A stretch of DNA of 64,000 bases, from positions 62,001-126,000 of the forward strand of contig NZ_PXYI01000012.1 of assembly GCF_003012735.1 (NCBI RefSeq), given 5' to 3'. The position numbers and the translations under genes are program-made. The DNA comes from Allosphingosinicella deserti (GTDB lineage: Bacteria; Pseudomonadota; Alphaproteobacteria; Sphingomonadales; Sphingomonadaceae). Positions 53,983-61,938 of the stretch are shown piece after piece. The notes beneath the pieces were generated by a model. The model was given only the letters and a program-made list of their open reading frames with translations, did not search any database and had not been told where the DNA came from. Positions within the stretch are counted from its first letter, which is position 1, and every line of letters starts with the position of its first letter.

Positions 53983-55406
53983 CAGGCCGCGGTGCCGCCC
54001 ACGGTGAGCCCCTCGACCAGCAAAGTCGGCTGGCCGACCCCGGCGGGGACCGACTGGCCGCCCTTGCCGCAAATGCCGATACCCTCATCGAGCGCCATGT
54101 CGTTGCCGATCGCAGCGACCTTGGTGAGCACGGTCGGTCCGTCGCCGATCAGAGTCGCGCCCTTGATCGGAGCGCCGATCCGGCCGTTCTCGATCTTGTA
54201 GGCCTCGGTGCACGAGAAGACGAACTTGCCCGAGGTGATGTCGACCTGACCGCCGCCGAAGCTCTTCGCGTAGATACCGTTCTTCGCACGAGCGAGGATC
54301 TCGGCCGGATCGTCCCTGCCGCCGAGCATGAAGGTGTTGGTCATCCGCGGCATCGGCGCGTGCGCGAAGCTTTCGCGGCGGCCATTGCCGGTCGGCGCCA
54401 CGCCCATCAGCCTCGCATTGAGGCGATCCTGGATATAGCCCTTGAGAATGCCGTCCTCGATCAAGGTGGTGCACTGGGTCGGGGTGCCTTCGTCGTCGAT
54501 CGACAGCGAACCGCGGCGATTGGCCATCGAGCCATCGTCGACCACCGTTACGCCCGGCGCCGCCACGCGATCGCCGATGCGGCCCGAGAAAGCGGACGTA
54601 CCCTTGCGGTTGAAATCGCCCTCGAGACCATGGCCGATCGCCTCGTGCAGCAGCACGCCGGGCCAGCCGGGTCCCAGGACAACGGTCATCTCGCCGGCCG
54701 GTGCATCGACGGAATCGAGATTGACCAGCGCCTGGTCGAGCGCGACGTCGATCGCCCGGTTCCAGGTCGCTTCCTCGAACAGGCTGTCATAAAGGTAGCG
54801 CCCGCCGATGCCGTGATAACCGGTCTCGCGGCGGCCATTCTGCTCGACGACAATCTGAACGTTGAGGCGAACCAGCGGACGCACGTCGTGGGCGACGAAG
54901 CCATCGGCACGGACGATCTCGATCACCGACCAGGATCCGGAGAGCGACACCGAGACCTGGGCGACGCGCGGATCGCGCGCGCGGGCGGCGGCATCGACCT
55001 GCTGGCAGAGCGCCACCTTTTTCGCGAAGGGGATGAGGCTGAGCGGATCGGCATCGGTGTAGAGCGTCGCGTTGGTGCGCCGCGGCGGCGCCGGACGTGC
55101 ACCCGCGGCAGGATCGAGCACTGCCATCGTCTCGGCGGCGCGGCGGATGGCGCCTTCCGACAGTTCGTTGGCGTGGGCGAACGCCGTCGTCTCCCCCGAA
55201 ACCCCACGCAGGCCGAAGCCGGCATGGGTGTTGAAGTCGGCCGTCTTCAGCCGCCCGTCGTCGAAGCCGAAGCTCTCCGACGCGGTATATTGAAGATAGA
55301 GCTCGCCGTCGTCGCAGCGGGTCAGCGCGTCGGCGGTGAGGCGGAGCGCTGCGTCGGGGGTGAGCGCATCGCGATACAGGAAGCGGCGGGGATCGGCTGT
55401 GGTCAT
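53982..55406 (-). CDS. tldD: Metalloprotease TldD
   Basis: A 474-residue subunit of the TldD/TldE metalloprotease that degrades unfolded peptides and processes microcins. The zinc motif is LLHEAIGHGLEGD (HExxxH, about residues 249-254). Other blocks: ARARDPRVAQVSVSLSGSW, TVVLGPGWPGVLLHEAIGHG, GSLSIDDEGTPTQCTTLIED, GIYAKSFGGGQVDITSGKFV and GPTVLTKVAAIGNDMALDEG. TldE is not in the window. Start ATG at 55406; the frame is open upstream but the family starts here. It leads the small tldD-DUF924-DUF2007 operon. Confidence 0.96.
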   Translation of the reverse strand: MTTADPRRFLYRDALTPDAALRLTADALTRCDDGELYLQYTASESFGFDDGRLKTADFNTHAGFGLRGVSGETTAFAHANELSEGAIRRAAETMAVLDPAAGARPAPPRRTNATLYTDADPLSLIPFAKKVALCQQVDAAARARDPRVAQVSVSLSGSWSVIEIVRADGFVAHDVRPLVRLNVQIVVEQNGRRETGYHGIGGRYLYDSLFEEATWNRAIDVALDQALVNLDSVDAPAGEMTVVLGPGWPGVLLHEAIGHGLEGDFNRKGTSAFSGRIGDRVAAPGVTVVDDGSMANRRGSLSIDDEGTPTQCTTLIEDGILKGYIQDRLNARLMGVAPTGNGRRESFAHAPMPRMTNTFMLGGRDDPAEILARAKNGIYAKSFGGGQVDITSGKFVFSCTEAYKIENGRIGAPIKGATLIGDGPTVLTKVAAIGNDMALDEGIGICGKGGQSVPAGVGQPTLLVEGLTVGGTAA

Positions 55407-55437
55407 GCCCGGGATATAGGAGGGTCCCGGCCAGAAT

Positions 55438-56007
55438 CTAAGGGCGATTCTCGCGCAGTGCGCGCAAACGCGCCTGGCGCTCCTCCCGTGTCTGGCTGAG
55501 CGCCCAAGTCCAGGCTGCGTCATACTCGCCCGGCAGACGGCGTTCGATGCGGCTCATCTGCTCCGCATAATCCCGGCCGTAGAGATCGCTCCAGGCATCG
55601 TAGAGAAACAGATAGAGCAAGCGGTGGTCGTCGAGCCCGTCCCTGCGCCCGAGCACGAAGCTGAGCCGATGGCCGAGTTCGTGGACCAGGGTCGCCTTCT
55701 TGTAGGCCGGCGAGTAACTTGCACGAAGCCGGATCAGGCGGCCGTCATAGGAGGCCATCGGCCGCCCGTCGGAGACGATCACGTCGATCGGAACCTGCGG
55801 AAATTCAAGGCCGCTGGTTGCCTCCAGAGCCCGCACGATGCGCGCGCCGTCGGTGCGCCAGATCGCTTCATAGTCCGAAGTGCCCGCGGCGAATTTCGGC
55901 TGTACCGGGATGAAGGTCAGCGGCGGCGCCGCGGCCGGCAGGCAGAGCGCGCAGCCTAACAGCAGTGCCGCCCGGATCACGCTTTTGGAAGAAGGGCCTC
56001 GGCGCAT
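55438..56007 (-). CDS. Secreted protein with HExxH zinc motif
   Basis: A 189-residue protein with a signal peptide (VIRAALLLGCALCLPAAAPP). The mature part contains LEFPQVPIDVIVSDGRPMAS, YKKATLVHELGHRLSFVLGR with the zinc-binding HELGH (about 118-122), then LFLYDAWSDLYGRDYAEQMS. It looks like a short gluzincin-like metallopeptidase domain, with a possible third ligand in the DDHRLLYLFLYDAW region. I do not recognise the exact family. The frame is open upstream of the ATG at 56007, but that overlaps the neighbouring zinc-finger gene. Confidence 0.75.
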   Translation of the reverse strand: MRRGPSSKSVIRAALLLGCALCLPAAAPPLTFIPVQPKFAAGTSDYEAIWRTDGARIVRALEATSGLEFPQVPIDVIVSDGRPMASYDGRLIRLRASYSPAYKKATLVHELGHRLSFVLGRRDGLDDHRLLYLFLYDAWSDLYGRDYAEQMSRIERRLPGEYDAAWTWALSQTREERQARLRALRENRP

Positions 56008-56083
56008 TGCGGCATGATGCCGAGCGCGAAGCGCACTGGCAAATCGGCCGCGAGAGCCCGTTTTGTCTTCAGTCCCGGTCGCC

Positions 56084-56278
56084 TCAGACCTGGTCGGCGG
56101 GACCGCCCTTGAGGATGAAGCGCTTGTCGCAATAGCCGCAATCGACATAGCCCTTTTCGTCGATCTGCAGATAGACGCGGGGATGGCCGAGGGCCGGGTG
56201 AGTCTCGCTCGCTCCGTCGCAGGCGACGCGCGGCGTCGTGACGGTGCTGATTTCCGGCGTGAAGCGATCGGTCTGCAT
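56084..56278 (-). CDS. CHCC zinc-finger protein, NDUFS6-like
   Basis: A 64-residue protein of the zf-CHCC (PF10276) family, homologous to the mitochondrial complex I subunit NDUFS6. Ligands: [20 protein letters not shown] gives Cys and His, and DCGYCDKRF gives the last two Cys. The N-terminus [20 protein letters not shown] is a typical lead. In alphaproteobacteria this small subunit joins complex I but is encoded away from nuo. Start: ATG at 56278. Confidence 0.92.
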   Translation of the reverse strand: MQTDRFTPEISTVTTPRVACDGASETHPALGHPRVYLQIDEKGYVDCGYCDKRFILKGGPADQV

Positions 56279-56330
56279 GGAGCGGCCCTTAGCAACGGGC
56301 TGCGCCACGGGCAATCGCCTGAAGTCGCGT

Positions 56331-57041
56331 CTATTTCGCCGCCAGCGCGAAGTCGACACGAATGCTGATCTCGCTCCGGTTCATGCCCGGGCGGACGATC
56401 GGAGCCGCCGGCGCGACCGCCTGCGCCTCCGCCGCCATGTCGCCGGCATAAGGCTGAGGGATCCCTGCCTCTCCGGAATCGCGGATCGCAAGCACCCGCG
56501 ACACCTTCAGACCGGCTGCATCGGCATAGGTCTGTGCACGCGCCCGTGCCGCCTTGTAGGCCTGCGCGTAAGCGGAGCGGCCGGCCGCCTCCTGATCGGA
56601 GACAAGCAGGCTGGGGCCGCTGACAACATTCGCCCCGGCATCGGTCGTCGCGGCAATCGCCTCTCCGACCTTGTCGATGTTGCGGACCCGGACTTCGAAG
56701 CTGTTGCTGGCCTGAAAGCGCCCGCGATTGGGTCCGTAATCGATCCTGGACAGGCCGACGTTGCGCGTCTGAACGTCGTCCTTGCGCACCCCCAACCCCT
56801 CCACGGCGGCGAGCACGCGATTGATCACCTCGCTGTTGCGGCGACTCGCCTCCCGCGACGTGGCGGCGATCGTCTCGACGCCGGCGGTGAATCGTGCCTC
56901 GTCGGGACGGGTGTCGGCGCGTCCGTCGGCGACGATCTGGACCAGCACTTCGTCTCGCGCGACGCCGCGCGGATCCGGCGCGCGATCCGAACAGGCGGAC
57001 GATGCGAGAAGGCCGAGCAGCGCACAGGGGATTCGTCGCAT
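56331..57041 (-). CDS. SIMPL domain (DUF541) lipoprotein
   Basis: A 236-residue exported protein: lipoprotein-type signal ([14 protein letters not shown], lipid on about Cys17) and a SIMPL/DUF541 domain. Blocks: [80 protein letters not shown] and [17 protein letters not shown] proteins of E. coli (YggE) relieve oxidative stress and form ring assemblies; role here is inferred only from the family. Lies 9 bp downstream of the DUF1440-like gene and on the same strand, so it may be part of that operon. Confidence 0.9.
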   Translation of the reverse strand: MRRIPCALLGLLASSACSDRAPDPRGVARDEVLVQIVADGRADTRPDEARFTAGVETIAATSREASRRNSEVINRVLAAVEGLGVRKDDVQTRNVGLSRIDYGPNRGRFQASNSFEVRVRNIDKVGEAIAATTDAGANVVSGPSLLVSDQEAAGRSAYAQAYKAARARAQTYADAAGLKVSRVLAIRDSGEAGIPQPYAGDMAAEAQAVAPAAPIVRPGMNRSEISIRVDFALAAK

Positions 57042-57050
57042 CCTTGTCTC

Positions 57051-57593
57051 CTAATCGGGCTTGTCCTCGTGGGCGAGCAAAGCTGTGGCGGCATCCTTGT
57101 CGGGGCGGGCAGCGAGTATCGAGCCGCGTGCCGCAACCAGCTCGCGAACCGCCGACGCCGTCGCAGCGCCCCAGACAAGATGAACGCCGATCATCAGGAC
57201 GTTTCGCTGTTTCGGGTGCCTGGTCGCCGGTTCGAGCACGTTCAGCGCCGGAATCCAGCCCATGTAACTGGCCAGCCAGACCGCGGTCCCGGCGAGCGCA
57301 CCGGTGCGTTTCGAGGGATCGGGGTTCATGGCCGCCAGCATTGCCCCCATGACGGCACCGTAGGCAAAGTGGGCTGCGGTCGCGAGATCCTTTGCCGTCT
57401 CGTCCTCGATCACCGTCCCGGTTTGCTCGGCCACCGAGTCGACGATCTCGCGCGGCGGCAGCGGGTAGCGTTCCTCCTCCGGAAGCCGGCGATGGAGGCG
57501 CTGCATCGCCGAGGTCATCGCCATGGTGCCGACGACGCCAGCGATGCCGCCGATCAGCAGCCTGGTGCCGAGCTTCAGTTTCCGATCCTTCAA
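57051..57593 (-). CDS. DUF1440/YagU-like membrane protein
   Basis: A 180-residue membrane protein. TM1 is LLIGGIAGVVGTMAMTSAMQ (about 11-30). It is followed by RLHRRLPEEERYPLPPREIV, a central region with HFAYGAVMGAMLAAMNP, TM3 TAVWLASYMGWIPALNVLEP and the conserved ATRHPKQRNVLMIGVHLVWG. The layout agrees with YagU/DUF1440 proteins (three to four helices), which affect acid resistance. Start: TTG at 57593, forming a TTGA overlap with the previous stop; no ATG fits. Confidence 0.8.
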   Translation of the reverse strand: MKDRKLKLGTRLLIGGIAGVVGTMAMTSAMQRLHRRLPEEERYPLPPREIVDSVAEQTGTVIEDETAKDLATAAHFAYGAVMGAMLAAMNPDPSKRTGALAGTAVWLASYMGWIPALNVLEPATRHPKQRNVLMIGVHLVWGAATASAVRELVAARGSILAARPDKDAATALLAHEDKPD

Positions 57594-58063
57594 AAAGAAA
57601 TCTCCGGTCGCGCGATCATCAGCCAGAAGATGGCGAGAACCGCTGTAAAGGCCGGGAAGCCGAATGCGAACCACCAGCGAAACAATCGGTGATATTGAGC
57701 CGGCAGCGGCGTATCGGTCCGTGCCGCTTCGATCGCGAGATTGCGTATCCGGCTCTGCATCCACACCACTGGCAACCAGAAGGCGCCGGTGACGAGATAG
57801 AGAAGGATCGAGACGAGGATCCAGCCCTCCGTCAGCGCATAGCCCGTCGTTTGCGCGAGCAGCACGCCGGTGATCGGCTGGGCAATGACAGCCGTCGTCG
57901 TGAAGACGTAATCGGCGATCACCACGATCCGCGCGACGCCCGCAATGACCCGCACGTCGCCGCTCCGATGCGCCATCAGCATGAAGAAGGCGATCCCGGC
58001 ACCGGTGCCGAGCAGCACGGTGGAGCCGAGCACGTGCACCCATTTGAGCAGGAAATAGTCCAT
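57590..58063 (-). CDS. DUF2269 family membrane protein
   Basis: A 157-residue protein with four predicted helices: KWVHVLGSTVLLGTGAGIAF (7-26), IVVIADYVFTTTAVIAQPIT, GWILVSILLYLVTGAFWLPV, and WWFAFGFPAFTAVLAIFWLM. This is the DUF2269 arrangement, with the early histidine in KWVHVLG and Arg/Tyr conserved. It may bind a haem or quinone, given the helix-borne His, but this is not shown. The ATG overlaps the upstream SDR-DoxX stop by one base (TGATG), and its stop overlaps the DUF1440-like start. Confidence 0.88.
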   Translation of the reverse strand: MDYFLLKWVHVLGSTVLLGTGAGIAFFMLMAHRSGDVRVIAGVARIVVIADYVFTTTAVIAQPITGVLLAQTTGYALTEGWILVSILLYLVTGAFWLPVVWMQSRIRNLAIEAARTDTPLPAQYHRLFRWWFAFGFPAFTAVLAIFWLMIARPEISF

Positions 58064-59352
58064 CAGCGCTCCTCCAGGATGGCGAGGCAGAGGAAGTTGA
58101 AGGCGAGGATTGGCCAGATCTTCATCATCGGCCCCAACGGATCGCGCCACAGGCCCGGCAGGAGGATGGTGCCGGCGACGATGTAGAAGACCGACAAAGC
58201 GACCGCGGCCCAGAGCGCCTGCCGAGTCGTCGGCCTATAGATCATCAGGCAGAAGACGGAGATGTCGGCGAGGCCGCCGGCAATGACGCTCGGCACGGCG
58301 AGCGGCCCGGCCCCGGCGCGGAGCATGTAGTCGCGCGCGAGATCATAGCCTGCGGTCAGCGAGATCACTCCGGTCAGCAGCCAGAACAAGGCGAAGGTGG
58401 TGATCGCAAGGGCCTTCAGGAAGTAGAGTTTGGCGAACCAGCGCTCCTGCACCGGCGCCGGATGTTCGGCGAGCGCTTCGGTGAGGCCCTGCGGCTCGAT
58501 GCCGGTGGCCTGCCGCCAGGCAGAGCCGTCGCCGACCGCACCGCGGACGATCTCGCGCCGGCCGGTGCTGCGGACCGCCGGCCGCCATCCGAGCCACGCG
58601 ATCGCGTCGCCGGCACGATAAGCGAGCCCCATCAGCCACCAAGGCACGGAGATCAACCGCGCCGGTTTCCAGCCGAGCCAGCGGCGATAGGCGGCGACGA
58701 CCTCGTCGAAGCCGAGCCGCTCTGGGCCGGCGAGTTCGAGTGCGATCCGGCTTGGCGCTCCCGGCTGAAGCAGCCGCGCCACCGTTTCCGTGACGTCGCC
58801 GAGCTGGACGATGTCGAGCGGCCCGGAATCGGGTGTGCGCGGGACGATCGGCAGTGCGGCGAGGCCGCGGAACAGAGCGGAGCCGCCATAGGCTGCGGGA
58901 CCCACGACCACCGACGGTCGCAGGATCACCCAATCCAGGCCGGACGATTCGAGCGCCTTGTCCCCTTCCAGCTTGGTCCGCGAGAAATCGGTCAGCCCGC
59001 CGCGATCCACCCCAAGCGCGGAAAGGTGGATGACCCGGCGGATGCCCGCCTCCTCGCACGCCCGCCACAAGGCTGCCGGCGCATCATGGTGGACCCTGGC
59101 GGTCGAATCGCGCACATTGTCCTGAAGCACGCCGGCGCAGTTCACGACGGCATCGACTCCGGCCAGATGCGGCCGCCAGCTTTCGGGCGTCGTTGCCTGA
59201 CGAAGATCGAGCTGCACCCAGTGATCGACCGCACCCTGCGCTGCGCCGGATGCGCCGCGGCGCAGTCCGATGATCTCGTGCCCTTCCCGCTTCAATCGGG
59301 CGGCGACTGCCGCGCCGATCAGCCCCGCCGCTCCGATCAGCAATATCCGCAA
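58063..59352 (-). CDS. NAD(P)-binding SDR fused to DoxX-like membrane domain
   Basis: A 429-residue fusion. Residues 1-215 form an atypical SDR with NAD(P) motif RILLIGAAGLIGAAVAARLK, NCAGVLQDN, RRVIHLSALGVDRGGLTDFS, the catalytic-like S-R-T-K of FSRTKLEGDKAL, and LRPSVVVGP. Then a linker domain, and from about residue 300 four transmembrane helices with LYFLKALAITTFALFWLLTG, IAGGLADISVFCLMIYRP, LWAAVALSVFYIVAGTILLP and the end ILAFNFLCLAILEER. The last part resembles DoxX-like (DUF4166/DoxX) domains. The fusion plus DUF2269 downstream is a recurrent operon in alphaproteobacteria. Likely a membrane-bound reductase/epimerase of unknown substrate. Confidence 0.88.
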   Translation of the reverse strand: MRILLIGAAGLIGAAVAARLKREGHEIIGLRRGASGAAQGAVDHWVQLDLRQATTPESWRPHLAGVDAVVNCAGVLQDNVRDSTARVHHDAPAALWRACEEAGIRRVIHLSALGVDRGGLTDFSRTKLEGDKALESSGLDWVILRPSVVVGPAAYGGSALFRGLAALPIVPRTPDSGPLDIVQLGDVTETVARLLQPGAPSRIALELAGPERLGFDEVVAAYRRWLGWKPARLISVPWWLMGLAYRAGDAIAWLGWRPAVRSTGRREIVRGAVGDGSAWRQATGIEPQGLTEALAEHPAPVQERWFAKLYFLKALAITTFALFWLLTGVISLTAGYDLARDYMLRAGAGPLAVPSVIAGGLADISVFCLMIYRPTTRQALWAAVALSVFYIVAGTILLPGLWRDPLGPMMKIWPILAFNFLCLAILEER

Positions 59353-59362
59353 AGGCCTGCTC

Positions 59363-59388
59363 CTCTCCCCCGTTCAACGGGAGGAGAG
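59363..59388 (-). terminator. Hairpin between the second permease and the SDR-DoxX gene
   Basis: CTCTCCTCCCGTT...AACGGGGGAGAG (minus strand) folds into a stem of about 12 bp with one G-T pair and a tiny loop, 33 bp past the permease stop. Moderate terminator candidate. Confidence 0.5.
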
Positions 59389-59420
59389 AAGCACCGTTCC
59401 CGGATCCCTGCCAGCCCCGC

Positions 59421-61928
59421 TCACTCGTAGCGAAGGGCCTGAATCGGGTTTGCCCGCGCGACCTTGAAGGCATGGCTGGCGATCGTACCGAGCGCGATGG
59501 CGAGAGCAAGCAGCCCGGCGAGCAGGAACGGCGTGGGTCCGAGGCCGATGCGCGCGTCGAAGCCGTTGAGCCAATCCCGCATCACCCACCAGGCGACCGG
59601 CCAGGCGATCAGATTGGCGACGATCACAGGTTTCGAGAATTGCCAGGCGAGCAGCCGGACGATGTCGCGGGTGCGGGCGCCGAGCACCTTGCGGATCCCG
59701 ATCTCCTTGGTGCGCCGCTCGGCCGTGAAAGCGGCGAGACCGAACAGGCCGAGGCAGCCGATCACGACCGCAAGAGCGGCAAAGGCGCCGAACAGGCGGC
59801 CGCGCGCTTCGTCCCGCTCGTACAAGCGCTTGACCCGATCGTCGGCGAACTCGGCTCGGTAGGGCACCTCCGCGAGCATGCGCTTCCACACGCTTTCGAC
59901 GCGCGCGCTCACCCGCTTGGGCTCCGGATCGCTGTAGCGAACGATCATCGCGTTGAAGCCGTTATGGGCAAAGAGGAACATGATCGGCTGCAGCGGGTCG
60001 CGGATCGAGCGGAAGCGGGCATCCTTGACGACTCCGACGATGGTCGCCGTGGACAGGCCATATTCGGGCGGCGTGAGCCCCACCGAGATCGGCTTTCCGA
60101 TCGCCTGCTGCGGATCGCGGAAGCCGAGGCGCTGTGCGGCCGATTCGCTGACGACGATGTTGGTGCCGCGCCGGGCGAGCGCCTGCTCGGCGGCCGGGTT
60201 TACCGGAAACGGCGTGGTCGAATCGTCGAGAGCGATCCGCTCCGAGAAATTGCGGCCGGCCAGCATCTTCATCCCCATCGTCGGGAAGAAATCGGCATCC
60301 ACCGTATAGACTCCGAGATCGATGCCCTTGGTCTGGCCCGGGAGATAGACGGAGGTGATCGAATTGTTGCCCGGCGCCACGCCGATGCCGGTGAGCGACG
60401 CGGCCTCCACTCCGTCGACGCGGGCGATTTCGCGTTTCAACGTCTCGGCGACGGGCTGCACCTCCCGCGCACCGAGGCCCTGCAACTGGAGCAGCCCGTC
60501 CCGTCTGTAGCCGGCATCGGCCGTGCGGGCATAGACCGTCTGGGCATAAACGATGGCGGTGCAGATGATCAGGCCGATCGACACCGCGAATTGCGCGACG
60601 ACGAGGATGTTGCGCAGCTGGCCGGTGCCGCCGGCTTCCGCCGCCGACTTGTTGGCCTTGAGCACGCGGGCCGGCTGGAAGCGGGACAGATAGAAAGCCG
60701 GATAGAGGCCGCCGGCCGCGCCGACGGCGAGGAGCAGGATGAGGATCGGCAGCAGAACGCCGTCGGCGCCCCAGTAAGAAAGGCTGATGTCGGCGTCGAG
60801 AATGGCGTTGAACGGCGCCAGCAGCAGCTCGACCAGCGCAAGCGCAAGCACCATCGCGATCGCGGTGACCAGCAAGGATTCGCCGAGGAACTGGACGATC
60901 AGCTGGCGCCGACTGGCGCCGAGCACCTTGCGCAACGCCACTTCGCGCGCCCGCTGCGAGGCGCGTGCGGTGGCGAGGTTCGTGAAATTGACCACCGCCA
61001 TGCCGAGGATCAGCAAGGCGACGACCGCGAAGGTGCCGACCGTGCGCATGTCGTTGCCCGGGGTCATCGAGGCCTGCTGCGCCTTGCCGAGATGAACGTC
61101 GCGGATGTTGGTCAGCCGCCAATCCTGGAAATCGCCCGGATTGGTCTGTTCGCCGCCGCCGGTATCGTCGGGGATGTTCCGCTTCTCCCACGCGGGAAGC
61201 TGCCGATTGATCTCCTCGGCGGACGCGCCGGGCCTCAGCTTGACGTACCACCAGCCGCCCTGGTTGCCCCAGCTGGTGAGAAAGGATTGCTGGTCGGCGA
61301 AATAGCTTTCGGGCGCGAAGCGCGCGACCACGCCGAGATCGAGGTGGCTGTTCTTCGGCAGATCCTTCATCACGCCGGTGACGACATAATCCATGCTCTT
61401 GCCCTGGACGACCAGGGTGAGCGTGCGACCGACCGCATTCTGGTTCGGGAACCGCTTCGCGGCCTCGGCCTCGGTGAGGACGAGCGAATTCGGCAGATCC
61501 AGCGCCGTCGCGCGATTGCCGCGGACGAACGGCACCTGGAGGATGTCGAAGATGTTGCCGTCGACGAAGTTGAACCGTTCCGCGAGGCTCGGCACGCCAT
61601 TCTGCATGATCGTCGCGCCCGCCGAGGCGACGTAGACCGCCTTCTCGATCTGCGGGAAGTCCTTCACCAACGTCTTGCCCGAGACGTAGCTCGACATCTG
61701 CAGGGCCATCTCCTCCCCGCCATTATCGGTCGCCTTGTAGAAATCCTGGAACTGGTAGGCGCGGTCGGCCTGTTCCATCCAGCCGTCGTAGCTCGTCTCG
61801 TAGCGGACGAAGAGCAGGATCATCAGGCACGCCGCGAGCCCGATCGAAAGGCCGACGATGTTGATGAACGCGTAGGTCTTGTTCTTGGCGAGGGCCCTCA
61901 CCCCCACGATCAGATAATTGCGCCACAT
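59421..61928 (-). CDS. MacB/FtsX-type ABC transporter permease, copy 2
   Basis: An 835-residue permease with two FtsX units. N-terminal TM helix (TYAFINIVGLSIGLAACLMI, about 17-36), then a MacB-like periplasmic domain (about 40-270), three-helix FtsX unit (about 285-430, with LGMAVVNFTNLATARASQRA and REVALRKVLGASRRQLIVQF), a second N-terminal-like helix and periplasmic domain (about 470-690), and the last FtsX unit ending RKEIGIRKVLGARTRDIVRL. This is the COG0577-type permease used for macrolide/lipoprotein-type export and peptide secretion. ATG at 61928, 10 bp after the stop of its near-identical upstream paralogue. No ATPase in the window. Confidence 0.92.
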   Translation of the reverse strand: MWRNYLIVGVRALAKNKTYAFINIVGLSIGLAACLMILLFVRYETSYDGWMEQADRAYQFQDFYKATDNGGEEMALQMSSYVSGKTLVKDFPQIEKAVYVASAGATIMQNGVPSLAERFNFVDGNIFDILQVPFVRGNRATALDLPNSLVLTEAEAAKRFPNQNAVGRTLTLVVQGKSMDYVVTGVMKDLPKNSHLDLGVVARFAPESYFADQQSFLTSWGNQGGWWYVKLRPGASAEEINRQLPAWEKRNIPDDTGGGEQTNPGDFQDWRLTNIRDVHLGKAQQASMTPGNDMRTVGTFAVVALLILGMAVVNFTNLATARASQRAREVALRKVLGASRRQLIVQFLGESLLVTAIAMVLALALVELLLAPFNAILDADISLSYWGADGVLLPILILLLAVGAAGGLYPAFYLSRFQPARVLKANKSAAEAGGTGQLRNILVVAQFAVSIGLIICTAIVYAQTVYARTADAGYRRDGLLQLQGLGAREVQPVAETLKREIARVDGVEAASLTGIGVAPGNNSITSVYLPGQTKGIDLGVYTVDADFFPTMGMKMLAGRNFSERIALDDSTTPFPVNPAAEQALARRGTNIVVSESAAQRLGFRDPQQAIGKPISVGLTPPEYGLSTATIVGVVKDARFRSIRDPLQPIMFLFAHNGFNAMIVRYSDPEPKRVSARVESVWKRMLAEVPYRAEFADDRVKRLYERDEARGRLFGAFAALAVVIGCLGLFGLAAFTAERRTKEIGIRKVLGARTRDIVRLLAWQFSKPVIVANLIAWPVAWWVMRDWLNGFDARIGLGPTPFLLAGLLALAIALGTIASHAFKVARANPIQALRYE

Positions 61929-61938
61929 CGTTCGGCTC

